NCBI GenBank assembly: GCA_030345135.1
Contig: CP128386.1
Coordinates: 6,929,001-6,993,000 of the forward strand
Origin: Chitinophagaceae bacterium DXS
Lineage (GTDB): Bacteria; Bacteroidota; Bacteroidia; Chitinophagales; Chitinophagaceae
Length of the DNA: 64,000 nucleotides
Reading direction: 5' to 3'
Below the pieces are notes generated by a model. The model saw only the letters and a list, made by a program, of their open reading frames with translations. It did not search any database and was not told the DNA's origin. Below, piece after piece: positions 42,532-52,600 of this stretch (position 1 is the first letter of the stretch; each line of letters starts with the position of its first letter). Both the position numbers and the translations under genes were made by a program.

Positions 42532-43167
42532 CTAAAACAGTCCAAACAACATACCATCTACCTTGTTAATGATCTCGCCAAGGTCTTCTTCCTTGTCGGC
42601 AAAATTGTTTTTGTCTACATCAATTACCAGCAATGGGCCTTCTTTATAACCGTCGATCCATTTGTTATATAGCTCGTTCAATTTTTTCAGATAGTCAAGG
42701 CGGATATTTTCTTCGTATTCACGGCCACGTTTTTGAATTTGTCCAACCAGTGTAGGCACGGAGGCTTTCAGATAGACTAAAAGATCCGGCGGCTGAACCA
42801 TTTGTTTTAATGTGGTGAAGAAATCAAAATAATTATCAAAATCGCGTTTGCTCATTAGTCCCATTTCATGAAGGTTAGGCGCGAAAATGTGCGCATCTTC
42901 ATAGATAGTTCTGTCCTGGATTACTGTTTCTGTTCCATGTTCTATTTCTACAAGCTGGTTAAGGCGCTTGTTCAGAAAATAGATCTGCAGGTTAAAGCTC
43001 CAGCGAGGCATATCTTCATAAAAATCCATCAGGTAAGGATTGTGATCAACATCCTCAAACTGGGGAATCCACTTATAATGCTTGCTTAATAATTCTGTAA
43101 GAGTAGTCTTACCCGCACCGATATTACCGGCCACTGCCACATGCTTTGCTTTCTTAATTTTTGCCAT
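42532..43167 (-). CDS. Deoxynucleoside kinase
   Basis: 211 residues. P-loop GNIGAGKTT (14-22), then HYKWIPQFEDVDHNPYLMDF, FNLQIYFLNKRLNQL, the DRTIYEDAHIFAPNLHEMGL motif (D-R-S/T with the following Glu) and RGREYEENIRLDYLKKLNEL lid region. It belongs to the dNK/dGK-dAK family that phosphorylates deoxyribonucleosides to 5'-monophosphates for the salvage pathway; which base it prefers cannot be read from sequence alone. Cytoplasmic. It follows trpS on the same strand with a 129-base gap. Confidence 0.9.
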   Translation of the reverse strand: MAKIKKAKHVAVAGNIGAGKTTLTELLSKHYKWIPQFEDVDHNPYLMDFYEDMPRWSFNLQIYFLNKRLNQLVEIEHGTETVIQDRTIYEDAHIFAPNLHEMGLMSKRDFDNYFDFFTTLKQMVQPPDLLVYLKASVPTLVGQIQKRGREYEENIRLDYLKKLNELYNKWIDGYKEGPLLVIDVDKNNFADKEEDLGEIINKVDGMLFGLF

Positions 43168-43296
43168 TCAGATGCTGTTATATATGTTATTACCCTGAAG
43201 TTTGCTGCTTTAATAAACCAGCTTTACCTGATCTAATTTAAAATACGGTACAGTCCACTCTAACTTAAATTCTTTGGCGTTAACCAACGCTTTAAA

Positions 43297-44295
43297 TTAC
43301 ACATAATTCACGCCAACTGCGCTGCGAACCAGTTTAATGGTTTCAACAGCTCCGGTTCTCGCTTTATCCGCGCCTTGTTTTATTATTTTGGACAAGTAGG
43401 CTTTATCATTTTGAATGTCTGCCGCCTTTTCGCGAATGGGCTTAATAAAACGCACCATATCTTCAGCGAGCTGCTTTTTCATATCGCCGTAACGAATAAC
43501 GCAATTGTTATAATCATCCTCAAACTTCTGCAATACGTCATCGTCGCTTACCTGTTTCATTATTGTAAACAAGTTTTGAATATAATCAGGTTTTGTTGAA
43601 TTAGGCTCAGTTGGTCCTGAATCAGTTTTGGCTTTCATTATTTTCTTGCGCAAAAGCTCATCTTCATCGGCCAGATAAATGGTAACCATCTGATTTTCGC
43701 TCTTACTCATTTTCCCGGCGCCATCCAGGCTCATTATTTTGATCAGTTCACCACTGAAATTAAAAGCCTTTGGCAAAGGAAATACTTCTGAATATCGCTT
43801 ATTGAAGCGATCCGCAAAATTGCGCGTCATTTCCAAATGCTGCTCCTGGTCCTTCCCTACCGGCACATATAAAGCACGCTGAATAAGAATATCGGCAGCT
43901 TGTAAAACAGGATAAGTAAGCAGGCCCGCGTTTACGTTTTCGGGTTGCTGGCGTACTTTATCTTTAAAGGTGGTTGTTTTTTCCAATTCCCCTTTATATG
44001 ATAACATATTTAAATACAAATAAAGCTCTGCAATTTCATGTACATCACTTTGTACATAAAAAGCTGCTTTTTCAGGATCAAGACCGCATGCAATGTTTTC
44101 CGCCAGTACGCGGTGCACATTGCTCACCAACTCTTTTGTGTCAGGATGCGTAGTAAGGCTGTGCCAATCGGCCACAAAAAAATAACATTCATACTCTTCC
44201 TGCATGCGCACAAAATTGCGCATCGCTCCGAAATAATTTCCTAAGTGTAATAAGCCTGTCGGACGTATTCCACTAACCACGATCTCCTTTTTCAT
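43297..44295 (-). CDS. trpS: Tryptophanyl-tRNA synthetase
   Basis: 332 residues from the ATG at 44295 (MKKEIVVSGIRPTGLLHLGN). This start gives the usual bacterial TrpRS N-terminus; the frame stays open for another 102 codons, but those translate the 87-bp tandem repeat upstream and are not protein. HIGH-type motif HLGN (17-20), KMSKS in GAGKMSKSENQMV, PVLQAADILIQRALYVPVGK and DQEQHLEMTRNFADRFNKRY are diagnostic. It charges tRNA-Trp. No T-box or leader peptide seen. The deoxynucleoside kinase follows on the same strand. Confidence 0.96.
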   Translation of the reverse strand: MKKEIVVSGIRPTGLLHLGNYFGAMRNFVRMQEEYECYFFVADWHSLTTHPDTKELVSNVHRVLAENIACGLDPEKAAFYVQSDVHEIAELYLYLNMLSYKGELEKTTTFKDKVRQQPENVNAGLLTYPVLQAADILIQRALYVPVGKDQEQHLEMTRNFADRFNKRYSEVFPLPKAFNFSGELIKIMSLDGAGKMSKSENQMVTIYLADEDELLRKKIMKAKTDSGPTEPNSTKPDYIQNLFTIMKQVSDDDVLQKFEDDYNNCVIRYGDMKKQLAEDMVRFIKPIREKAADIQNDKAYLSKIIKQGADKARTGAVETIKLVRSAVGVNYV

Positions 44296-44340
44296 CCGTA
44301 TATCTGGTTTTGTAAATTGAGCGGCGAAGATAGGAAATGA

Positions 44341-44640
44341 AAACCGAGAGTTCATTAATTGAAAATTGAAAAGGGACAATTGAAAATGGAGCAAATGTGC
44401 GAATGTGCGAATACGCAAATGGGTGGATGTGCGAATGTGAATTAATTGACAGTTGAAAAGGGACAATTGAAAATGATCGCGAATGGGCGAATATACAAAT
44501 GGGTAGACGTGCAAATGGGCAAAACAGATTAATTGACAGTTGAAAAGGGATAATTGAAAATGATCGCGAATGGGCGAATATGCAAACGGGTAGACGTGCA
44601 AATGGGCAAAACAGATTAATTGACAATTGATAATATGGAT
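44341..44640 (+). repeat. 87-bp tandem repeat
   Basis: Units starting TTGACAGTTGAAAAGGG at 44446 and 44533 and TTGACAATTG at 44620 give an exact 87-bp period. Each contains ACAATTGAAAATG, ATCGCGAATGGGCGAATAT, AAATGGGTAGACGTGC and AAATGGGCAAAACAGATTAA; a shorter, more divergent unit precedes them. Related shorter units are at 27104-27200. A multiple-of-three period keeps all frames open, which explains spurious long frames here. Confidence 0.85.
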
Positions 44641-44692
44641 GGGTAAAACTGGAAATTAATGGCTTTTACGAATAATTTTTCTCACGAACACG

Positions 44693-44790
44693 CATCGCAA
44701 GCCCCGAAGGGGCGTAATCATTAGCCCAGGGCAACGCCCTGGGTAAAAGACACAAACGGGATAGAGCCTAATGCCCTATCCCATTTATGC
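44693..44790. repeat. REP-like element with CCCAGGGCAACGCCCTGGG palindrome
   Basis: GCCCCGAAGGGGC, CCCAGGGCAACGCCCTGGG and a GGGATAGAGCCTAATGCCCT, ATCCC block: three successive palindromes, the middle one nine bases per arm. It resembles R3 in layout but not in exact sequence. REP-like elements of this kind are often spread by RAYT (IS200-like) transposases; none is in the window. It sits at the 3' end of the GH95 gene and may help end its transcript. Confidence 0.65.
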
Positions 44791-44810
44791 CGTATTAAAA
44801 AGGCGGCTGA

Positions 44811-47270
44811 CTATTTTTTCCGGATTGTATACTTTTCCCCCTTAACCGTTGAAAAACTAATGGTATTATCTTTTGATACTACATTAACGACTTTATTTCC
44901 GCTGTTCCGTATTTCATACTGGTCCGCAGGAAGCGCAATCTTGCACCGGCCTCCCAACTTAGAAACGATTGCAATATTATCTACAACTCCATTTTTCCAC
45001 TCAAAATCAACCACAAAACCACCGCGTGCACAAAGACCTTTGGCTTTACCTGCAGCCAGTGATTTTTCGGAAGGCCAGGCCGGTAACAGCCGGATCACTT
45101 CATCATTACCATGACTTTGCAGCAACATTTCAGCGATGGCTGCTGTAGCACCAAAATTTCCGTCTATCTGAAAAGGAGGATGCGCACAAAATAAGTTAGG
45201 ATATGTGCCGGCGCCGCTGGTCATTTTAATTTCGCTGGATGGATCTACCGGCGTCAATAGCTCCTTCAGCATTTTGTAGGAATGATCTCCATCCTGAAGC
45301 CTTGCCCAGAAAGCAATCTTCCACGCCCTGGACCAACCGGTTCCACCATCTCCACGACGCACCAGGGTCGCGTTTGCAGCTTTCGCCAATTCCGGCGTTT
45401 CCCACGGATTGATCTCGTCGTATGGGTATAATCCATATAAATGTGACACATGCCTGTGGTGAACTTCTTCTTCTTTATAATCCTTCAGCCATTCCTGGAT
45501 TCCCCCGGTTGTAGGACTAATTTGATTTGGAGCAAGTTTATTCAGAACAAGCTCCAGTGAATCGCTCCATTTCGCGTCCACTTTCAGAAGTCGTGCAGCA
45601 TTTATCGTCATCCCAAGTAATTGTCGGCCGATTTGCATGTCGATGGTCGGCCCCATACAGGTTTGTCCTGATTTTCCATCGGGCAGTATATAAGTATTTT
45701 CCGGCGAGTTGGAAGGCGCAGTAACCAGCCATTTATGCTCCGGTTCTTCAATCAAAATATCCGTGTAAAACCGGGCTGCACCTTTGATAACGGGGTAGTA
45801 TTGACGTAAAAAATTCTCATCTTTTGTATATAAATAATGCTGCCATAAATGTGTAGCACACCATGCACCACCCACTAATGTTGAGCCCCAGCCAGCACCT
45901 TCGCCCGGAGCAACAAAACCCCAGGGATTTGCAATAACATGGGCAACCCAGCCTTCTGAATTGTAGTAAGCCTTTGCTGTCTTTTTTCCGTTTACGGCCA
46001 TTTGTTCCAACAGGCGGAACAATGGCTGGTTAAGATCAGAAAGATTGGTTACTTCAGAAGGCCAGTAGTTCATCTGCAGATTAATATCAATATGATAATC
46101 ACCGTTCCATGGAGTTTGATACTCTTCTGCCCAAAGTCCCTGCAGATTGGCAGGCATTCCACCGGGTCTTGATGAGGAGATCAAGAGGTATCGTCCGAAA
46201 TTATAATACAGCGACATCAACGCAGGATCCGATTCCCCTTTGTAAAAACGCTGCAGGCGTTCTGGCACTGATAAGTTTTTTACATCGTCGTTATTACTAT
46301 CAAACCAAACGCCATTCCTGGCAAAATAGTTCCGGTAATCTCTTACATGCGCCTGAAGTAATTCACTCCATTTCTTTGATGACGCATCCTGAATATCTTT
46401 AAGTGCCACCGGCATTGGATCTTTTCCTCTTTTAGTTACTTCCGGCCAGTTCATGTCTGTTCTTATGGCAACCAACAAAACACATTCATCTGCACCGGTT
46501 ATTTCCAGGGTATTGTTCGTTGCAACCATTTTGCCACCTACGGGAATCGCCTTCAATACAGAAGCATAATGCAACCCTTCGTCATTATTGCCACCGTTGA
46601 GTGTTCCGGCCATTTCAATCAGGCCGGTTTTTGCATTTACTGAAGCACGCTCTTTTCTGCTTAATCCTATTGAAAATGAAAGCGCAGCTTTTTTATCAGC
46701 CTTTAGCTTAACGATTACTACCTGCTGTGGCGCTGATACAAACACCTCCTGCATAAACCCTACACCGTTACGCATCCAGGAAGTTGTACTTTTTGCGCTG
46801 TCAAGTCGCAGGTTACGCAAGTAGTTGCTATAAGCAGCAGCGGAATCATGCCAGTTGATCCGCAGATCACCAACGGTTTGGTAACATCCGAATTTTACAT
46901 TGGCACCATTTCCATGTCCTGAACCCGGTCCGTTACACACAAAATGTTTTTGCAGTAACTCCTGCGCCTCAATGTTTTTTCCCTCTAATAGCAATTCCCT
47001 CAATTGGGGTAAGGTTTTATATGCTTCATAGTTGTTTTCATCATCTACCCCACCCGACCACATGGATATTTCATTTAATACAATGCGTTCGCTATTGGGA
47101 TTGCCGAACGCCATTGCGCCAAGTCTGCCGTTTCCCAACGGCGCGGCTGCTGTAAAATGTTTGGCAGGTTCTTTAAACAGCATCAAAACATCAGCCTGGG
47201 CTGAAACATTCTTACCAATAACAAGTGCAAAAAGTGCAAAAGCAATCTTTTTAATGTGCGGGTAACTCAT
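44811..47270 (-). CDS. GH95 alpha-L-fucosidase family glycoside hydrolase
   Basis: 819 residues from the ATG at 47270 ([20 protein letters not shown] signal peptide, ending VSAQ); in-frame ATGs at 47282 and 47321 are alternatives. GH95 features: N-terminal [20 protein letters not shown] then [23 protein letters not shown], the barrel segment [20 protein letters not shown] then [32 protein letters not shown] with the SPEN catalytic-region motif, [20 protein letters not shown], and [20 protein letters not shown] near the end. The family releases alpha-1,2-linked L-fucose or related L-galactose with inversion. Exported. Single gene; no SusCD pair or other CAZyme adjoins. Start position has moderate uncertainty. 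Confidence 0.94.
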   Translation of the reverse strand: MSYPHIKKIAFALFALVIGKNVSAQADVLMLFKEPAKHFTAAAPLGNGRLGAMAFGNPNSERIVLNEISMWSGGVDDENNYEAYKTLPQLRELLLEGKNIEAQELLQKHFVCNGPGSGHGNGANVKFGCYQTVGDLRINWHDSAAAYSNYLRNLRLDSAKSTTSWMRNGVGFMQEVFVSAPQQVVIVKLKADKKAALSFSIGLSRKERASVNAKTGLIEMAGTLNGGNNDEGLHYASVLKAIPVGGKMVATNNTLEITGADECVLLVAIRTDMNWPEVTKRGKDPMPVALKDIQDASSKKWSELLQAHVRDYRNYFARNGVWFDSNNDDVKNLSVPERLQRFYKGESDPALMSLYYNFGRYLLISSSRPGGMPANLQGLWAEEYQTPWNGDYHIDINLQMNYWPSEVTNLSDLNQPLFRLLEQMAVNGKKTAKAYYNSEGWVAHVIANPWGFVAPGEGAGWGSTLVGGAWCATHLWQHYLYTKDENFLRQYYPVIKGAARFYTDILIEEPEHKWLVTAPSNSPENTYILPDGKSGQTCMGPTIDMQIGRQLLGMTINAARLLKVDAKWSDSLELVLNKLAPNQISPTTGGIQEWLKDYKEEEVHHRHVSHLYGLYPYDEINPWETPELAKAANATLVRRGDGGTGWSRAWKIAFWARLQDGDHSYKMLKELLTPVDPSSEIKMTSGAGTYPNLFCAHPPFQIDGNFGATAAIAEMLLQSHGNDEVIRLLPAWPSEKSLAAGKAKGLCARGGFVVDFEWKNGVVDNIAIVSKLGGRCKIALPADQYEIRNSGNKVVNVVSKDNTISFSTVKGEKYTIRKK

Positions 47271-47487
47271 GGCAGCGAGCATTATTTGATTAAGTTTGAA
47301 AAGTAGTTCTTTTTTAACCAATTGATTAAGTGTGAATTGTTTAATGCTTACAGAATATTAACCTGTGAGCTGGTTAAAAAACAGTAGAAAACTCATGTCG
47401 CCGAAACAAGCTCAAACCTGGCAGTTTTAGATTACTTATGAATCGTAAATCCACGGAGTTATTAATTATTTTCGCAAAGCCTGATAT

Positions 47488-49620
47488 TTGCACAAAAAGA
47501 ACCCGGATATTAACAGACAACCATCCATATTAGATTCTCCCATTGAATACCTGAAAGGTGTAGGACCGTTGAAAGGAGATATGTTGCGGAAAGAATTGAA
47601 CATTTTTACGTTTCGCGACCTTCTTGAACATTTTCCGCTTCGTCATATAGACAAAACCCAGGTGAACCTGATCAGGGATATTTCCTATCAAACTGAATTC
47701 ATACAGGTGGCGGGCACCATCATTAAAATGGAAATAATGGGTGAAAAGCGGTCGAAAAGGCTGGTCGCTCATTTAAAAGATAGTTCCGGCATTCTTGAAC
47801 TCACGTGGTTCCAGGGAATTAGCTGGGTGGAAAAAACGATTAGTACCGGGCAAAAATACCTTGTCTATGGCCGCACGGGCTTTTTTAATGGAAAGGCCCA
47901 GATGACGCATCCTGAAATTGAACCGCTGGCCGATGTAAATGCCGAGGGCAAAAATTTTCTTGAGCCGATCTATCCCACAACCGAAAAATTGAAGGCAAAA
48001 GGATTGAATGCACGGCAAATCGGCAAACTTACAGGCACTTTACTAGCCCAGATAAGCGAAAGAGATATTCCGGACAATATTCCCACCTATCTTCTTGAAA
48101 AATTAAAATTTCCAACCCGCTATAAAGCACTTTGCGATATTCATTTTCCGGGGAATGCGGCATCTCACAAATCCGCAGTGAACCGGCTGAAATTTGAAGA
48201 GTTTTTTATTGCCCAGGTACGATTGAACCTCACCCGTTTAAACAGGCACAAAACAAGCCGGGGCGTCGTATTTGAAAAAGTGGGCGACCTGTTCAATAGC
48301 TTTTACAATGAACATTTGCCATTTAGCCTTACAGGTGCACAAAAACGGGTGATCAAAGAGATCAGGACGGACACAATGCGCGGGCACCAAATGAACAGAC
48401 TTTTACAGGGAGATGTAGGCAGCGGCAAAACGATAGTTGCGCTCTTATGTATGTTGCTGGCGGCAGACAACGGCTATCAAAGCTGTATAATGGCACCTAC
48501 GGAAATACTGGCTCAACAACATTTTAACGGATTATCCGTTCTATTGAAGGATATGCCCATTGAAATGCGCCTGCTTACCGGAAGTACCAAAACTGCCGAA
48601 AGAAAAAAGATCTTAAAAGGTTTGGAAGATGGCTCAATTCATCTGCTTGCAGGAACGCATGCAGTAATCGAGGAAAAAGTGCAGTTTAAAAATCTGGGAC
48701 TTGCTATAGTTGACGAGCAGCACAGATTTGGTGTGGCTCAACGTGCGGCGCTCTGGAAAAAGGCCGCAGTTCCTCCACACATCCTTGTAATGACGGCAAC
48801 GCCCATTCCAAGAACCCTGGCTATGACGGCCTATGGTGACCTGGATTACAGCATCATGGATGAATTACCCCCGGGAAGACAGCCAATAACAACTGTTCAC
48901 CGGTATGAAACGCAGCGGGCAAATGTGATGGATTTTATACGTTCTGAAATAGATAAGGGGCGCCAGGCTTATGTAATTTATCCATTGATTGAAGAAAGCG
49001 AGAAATTGAGCTATGAGGACCTGATGCAAGGCTATGAACAGGTTAAGAGTTTCTTCCCGGAACCCAAATTTTACATAAGTATGGTTCACGGACGAATGCC
49101 GGCCGAGCAGAAGGAAATAAATATGCAACGGTTTGTTAAAGGAGATACACAAATAATGGTTAGTACAACCGTTATTGAAGTGGGTGTGAATGTGCCGAAT
49201 GCATCTGTAATGGTAATCGAAAGCAGTGAAAAGTTTGGGCTTTCGCAGTTGCATCAGCTCCGCGGAAGGGTTGGACGGGGTAGTGAAAAAAGTTTTTGCA
49301 TTCTTTTAACCGGCAGCAAAGTGAGCAACGACGGCAGGGAAAGATTAAAAATTATGTGTGCCACCAACGATGGGTTTAAAATTGCCGAAAAAGACTTAGA
49401 ATTGCGCGGCCCTGGTGACATTGAAGGCACCCGCCAGAGTGGCGTGCTGAATTTCAAGTTGGCCAGCCTGGTAAACGATAAGCCGTTACTGGAAGCGGCT
49501 AAACATTATGCAGAAAAGATACTCGAAAAAGATGAAGACCTGAACCACCCTAAAAACCAACCACTCAAAGACTACCTGCTTTCGCAAAAGGGAAAAACTA
49601 TTTGGAGCAAAATATCCTAA
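47488..49620 (+). CDS. recG: ATP-dependent DNA helicase RecG
   Basis: 710 residues. The only possible start is a TTG at 47488, because an in-frame TGA lies two codons before it and no ATG precedes the conserved LDSPIEYLKGVGPLKGDML. Wedge/OB domain (about 60-160), then helicase motifs: GDVGSGKT (308-315), MAPTEILAQQH, VDEQHRFGVAQRAALW (DEQH box), MTATPIPRTLAMTAYGDLDY, STTVIEVGVNVPNASVMVIE, LHQLRGRVGRG, and the RecG-specific TRQSGVLNFKLASL end. It remodels stalled replication forks and branch-migrates junctions. Divergent from GH95; the type IX cargo gene starts 67 bases downstream. Confidence 0.95.
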   Translation: MHKKNPDINRQPSILDSPIEYLKGVGPLKGDMLRKELNIFTFRDLLEHFPLRHIDKTQVNLIRDISYQTEFIQVAGTIIKMEIMGEKRSKRLVAHLKDSSGILELTWFQGISWVEKTISTGQKYLVYGRTGFFNGKAQMTHPEIEPLADVNAEGKNFLEPIYPTTEKLKAKGLNARQIGKLTGTLLAQISERDIPDNIPTYLLEKLKFPTRYKALCDIHFPGNAASHKSAVNRLKFEEFFIAQVRLNLTRLNRHKTSRGVVFEKVGDLFNSFYNEHLPFSLTGAQKRVIKEIRTDTMRGHQMNRLLQGDVGSGKTIVALLCMLLAADNGYQSCIMAPTEILAQQHFNGLSVLLKDMPIEMRLLTGSTKTAERKKILKGLEDGSIHLLAGTHAVIEEKVQFKNLGLAIVDEQHRFGVAQRAALWKKAAVPPHILVMTATPIPRTLAMTAYGDLDYSIMDELPPGRQPITTVHRYETQRANVMDFIRSEIDKGRQAYVIYPLIEESEKLSYEDLMQGYEQVKSFFPEPKFYISMVHGRMPAEQKEINMQRFVKGDTQIMVSTTVIEVGVNVPNASVMVIESSEKFGLSQLHQLRGRVGRGSEKSFCILLTGSKVSNDGRERLKIMCATNDGFKIAEKDLELRGPGDIEGTRQSGVLNFKLASLVNDKPLLEAAKHYAEKILEKDEDLNHPKNQPLKDYLLSQKGKTIWSKIS

Positions 49621-49687
49621 GGAATGGCCACCAATACACGGGCAATTAACCTGTGATCTGGAGGAATGGGAAAAGATATATTAGCAA

Positions 49688-52600
49688 ATGATCAAATTAC
49701 TTGAATTGAAACATTTTACGTGCATTGCAACTATTTTGTCGCTTTTTGCCGCAATAAACAAGGCAAAATCGCAAGGCATTGAGTTTGTGGAGAACAAAGG
49801 TCAGTGGGACAAATCGATCAAATTCAAAGGCGACATTAATAATGGTGCATTTTATCTTACTGAAACCGGCTACCGCGTAGTGGTAAGCAGCCAGGATGAT
49901 ATGCTGCAGGCTTCAGAATTTTACCACGGGAGATCCGGTGCAGGCAATGCCGACTCTTCAAACATACATTTTACTACATCTGCCAGGGCCATTACAGATA
50001 ACACCGGGCGTCCGGGCAATGCAAGCTCGGGTATTATCCGCTCCCATGCTTATGAAGTTTCATTTATGAACACCGGTGCCAGTGCGAGAGCAAAAACAGG
50101 CAATGCGGTTACCATGGTGGGCGAAAAAGCGATGACCTCGGTAAATAACTATTTTATTGGTAACGACCGCTCCAAATGGGCCAGCAATTGTAAAGTTTAC
50201 CAGGCCGTCACCTATAAGAATATCTACCCGAACATTGACGTCCGATATTACGTGGATAACGGTTCACTGAAATACGATCTGATTGTTAACCCCGGAGCAG
50301 ATGTAAATAATATCGCATTAAAGTTTGACGGTGTTGATAAGCTTGATGTAAAAAACCAAAATCTTGTTATCAAAACATCTGTTGGAGAAATTGCGGAACT
50401 TCAGCCTTATACCTTTCAGGCATCTGTAAACGGCCGTGCAGAGGTCAGTTCAAAATATACTGTGAGCAATGATAATGTTGTTAAGTTCAGAATTGGAGCA
50501 TATGACAAAACGCAACCGCTGGTGATTGACCCAACTATGGTGTTTTCAAGTTTTGCCGGAAGCAGGGATGATAACTGGGGTTATTCCGCAACCTATGATG
50601 GTGCGGGCAACATGTATGGCGGAGGAATTGTGTTTGGTCCGGGTTTTCCTGTAAGCAATGGCGCTTTTCAAACCAAATGGGGCGGCGGTTCTGACGATGA
50701 CATTTTTGCTGCGGTTGACATTGGCATCATTAAATTGACTCCGAACGGTACACAAAGATTATATGCAACCTATCTTGGCGGAAACGGAAATGAGCAGCCA
50801 CATAGTATGATAGTGGATAATAACGGTGACCTGATCGTTGCCGGGCGTACCACATCTTCAAATTTCCCTACTACGCAAGACAAGTATGGTACAGGAACAC
50901 CAGCCCAGGGTACAGATATATTTATCACCAAGTTTAATTCTACGGGTAGCGCCATCATCGGCTCACGTTTGTTTGGCGGAACAGGACTTGACGGCGTAAA
51001 CATTGCGCCCAAGTATGCTTCAAGCCCTGAGGGCGCCTTCGATACACGCCGCAATTATGGTGATGATAGCCGGAGCGAAGTAATGATTGATGGTCAGAAT
51101 AATATTTACCTCGCTAGTTGTACACAGTCAAAAGACTTCCCTACAACATCCAATGCTTTTCAAACAAAAAACGCGGGAGGACAGGATGGTGTATTCATTA
51201 AAACAAACTCAGACCTGAGCACAGTACTTACTTCTACCTATTTTGGAGGCAGCGGTAACGATGCTGCTTTTGTGCTTGCAATAGATCCTCTTTCCAGCAA
51301 TATATTGGTTGGCGGGGCCACGAGAAGCACTGATTTTCCGGGCGTTGGCAATGGGGCAGTTATTTCCAAAGTTAACAATGGCGGTGAATGCGATGGCTTT
51401 GTTTCCTTATTGTCAAGTAGTGGAAGCCTGATTAAAACTACTTATGCAGGTACAGGCGGCCATGATCTTGTTTATGGCGTGCAGTACGATAAATTCGGCT
51501 ATCCTTATATAATGGGAACCACTACCGGGGACTGGCCAACTACTTCTAATGTTGGCTATAAAGACAAAGGCGGAAAACAGTTTATTGCAAAGCTCAAAAA
51601 AGATCTCTCGGGCTGGGAGTATTCTACAACATTCGGCTCCGGCCTTGATAATCCTGATATTTCTCCTGTGGCATTTCTTGTAGACAGGTGCGAGAACGTC
51701 TATGTTTCCGGCTGGGGTGGTTCGGCCAATACGGCCATGAAATACAAATCCGCAGGTACCATCAACTTAAAAATCACTTCTGATGCAATTCAGAGAACAA
51801 CAGATGGTAGCGACTTCTATTTTTTTGTATTGAAAAAAGATGCAACCCAACAATTGTATGGGTCATATTTCGGACAAAAAGGTGGTTTTGGAGAACATGT
51901 AGATGGTGGCACGAGCCGGTTTGACAAGCAGGGCGTTATTTATATGGCCATGTGTGCAAATTGTATGAAAAGCGGAGCTTTCCCGACAATGCCCGGCAAC
52001 GTATGGTCGCCATCAAACCCGGCTGCATCCGGTTCTAAATGTAATCTTGCTATGGTAAAAATAGCTTTTGAACTGGCTGGCGTTGGAACAGGTGTGCGGT
52101 CTGCAATTGACGGTATTATTCGCGACACTGCAGGATGCGTTCCGCTTACTGTAGATTTTAAAGATACGATCGCAATTGCAAAACAATATATCTGGAGTTT
52201 TGGTGACGGAACTAAAAAAGACACAACAACAATTGCACAAATCAGCCATACCTATAATCAGATTGGCTTGTATAGAGTAATGCTGGTTGCGATCGATTCA
52301 AGCTCCTGCAACGTTGCGGATACTTCTTACATGAATATTCTTGTAAGAAAAGACAGGGCGATTCTAAACACCAGTTATACCAAATTGCTGCCTTGCGATT
52401 CGTTGAAATACGAGTTTGAGAACAATTCTACAGCGCCGCCGGGCATGTCCTTCGGCAGCAACAGTTTTATTTGGGATTTTGGAGATGGTTCTCCAACAAT
52501 AACTACAGGTTTGGGAACCGTGCAACATAGCTATGCGGCACCCGGTAAATACAACATTCTTTTAAAGATGGTTGACACCACATTCTGTAACTATCCGGAA

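Noticed and set aside
44296-44601. A 102-codon N-terminal extension of trpS and an overlapping 117-codon frame (44273-44626)
   Set aside because: The extension is a translation of the 87-bp tandem repeat; the canonical TrpRS N-terminus starts at the ATG at 44295.
44693-44790. RAYT-transposase-associated REP locus
   Set aside because: The palindromes look REP-like, but no IS200/RAYT transposase frame (HUH motif) is found anywhere in the window.
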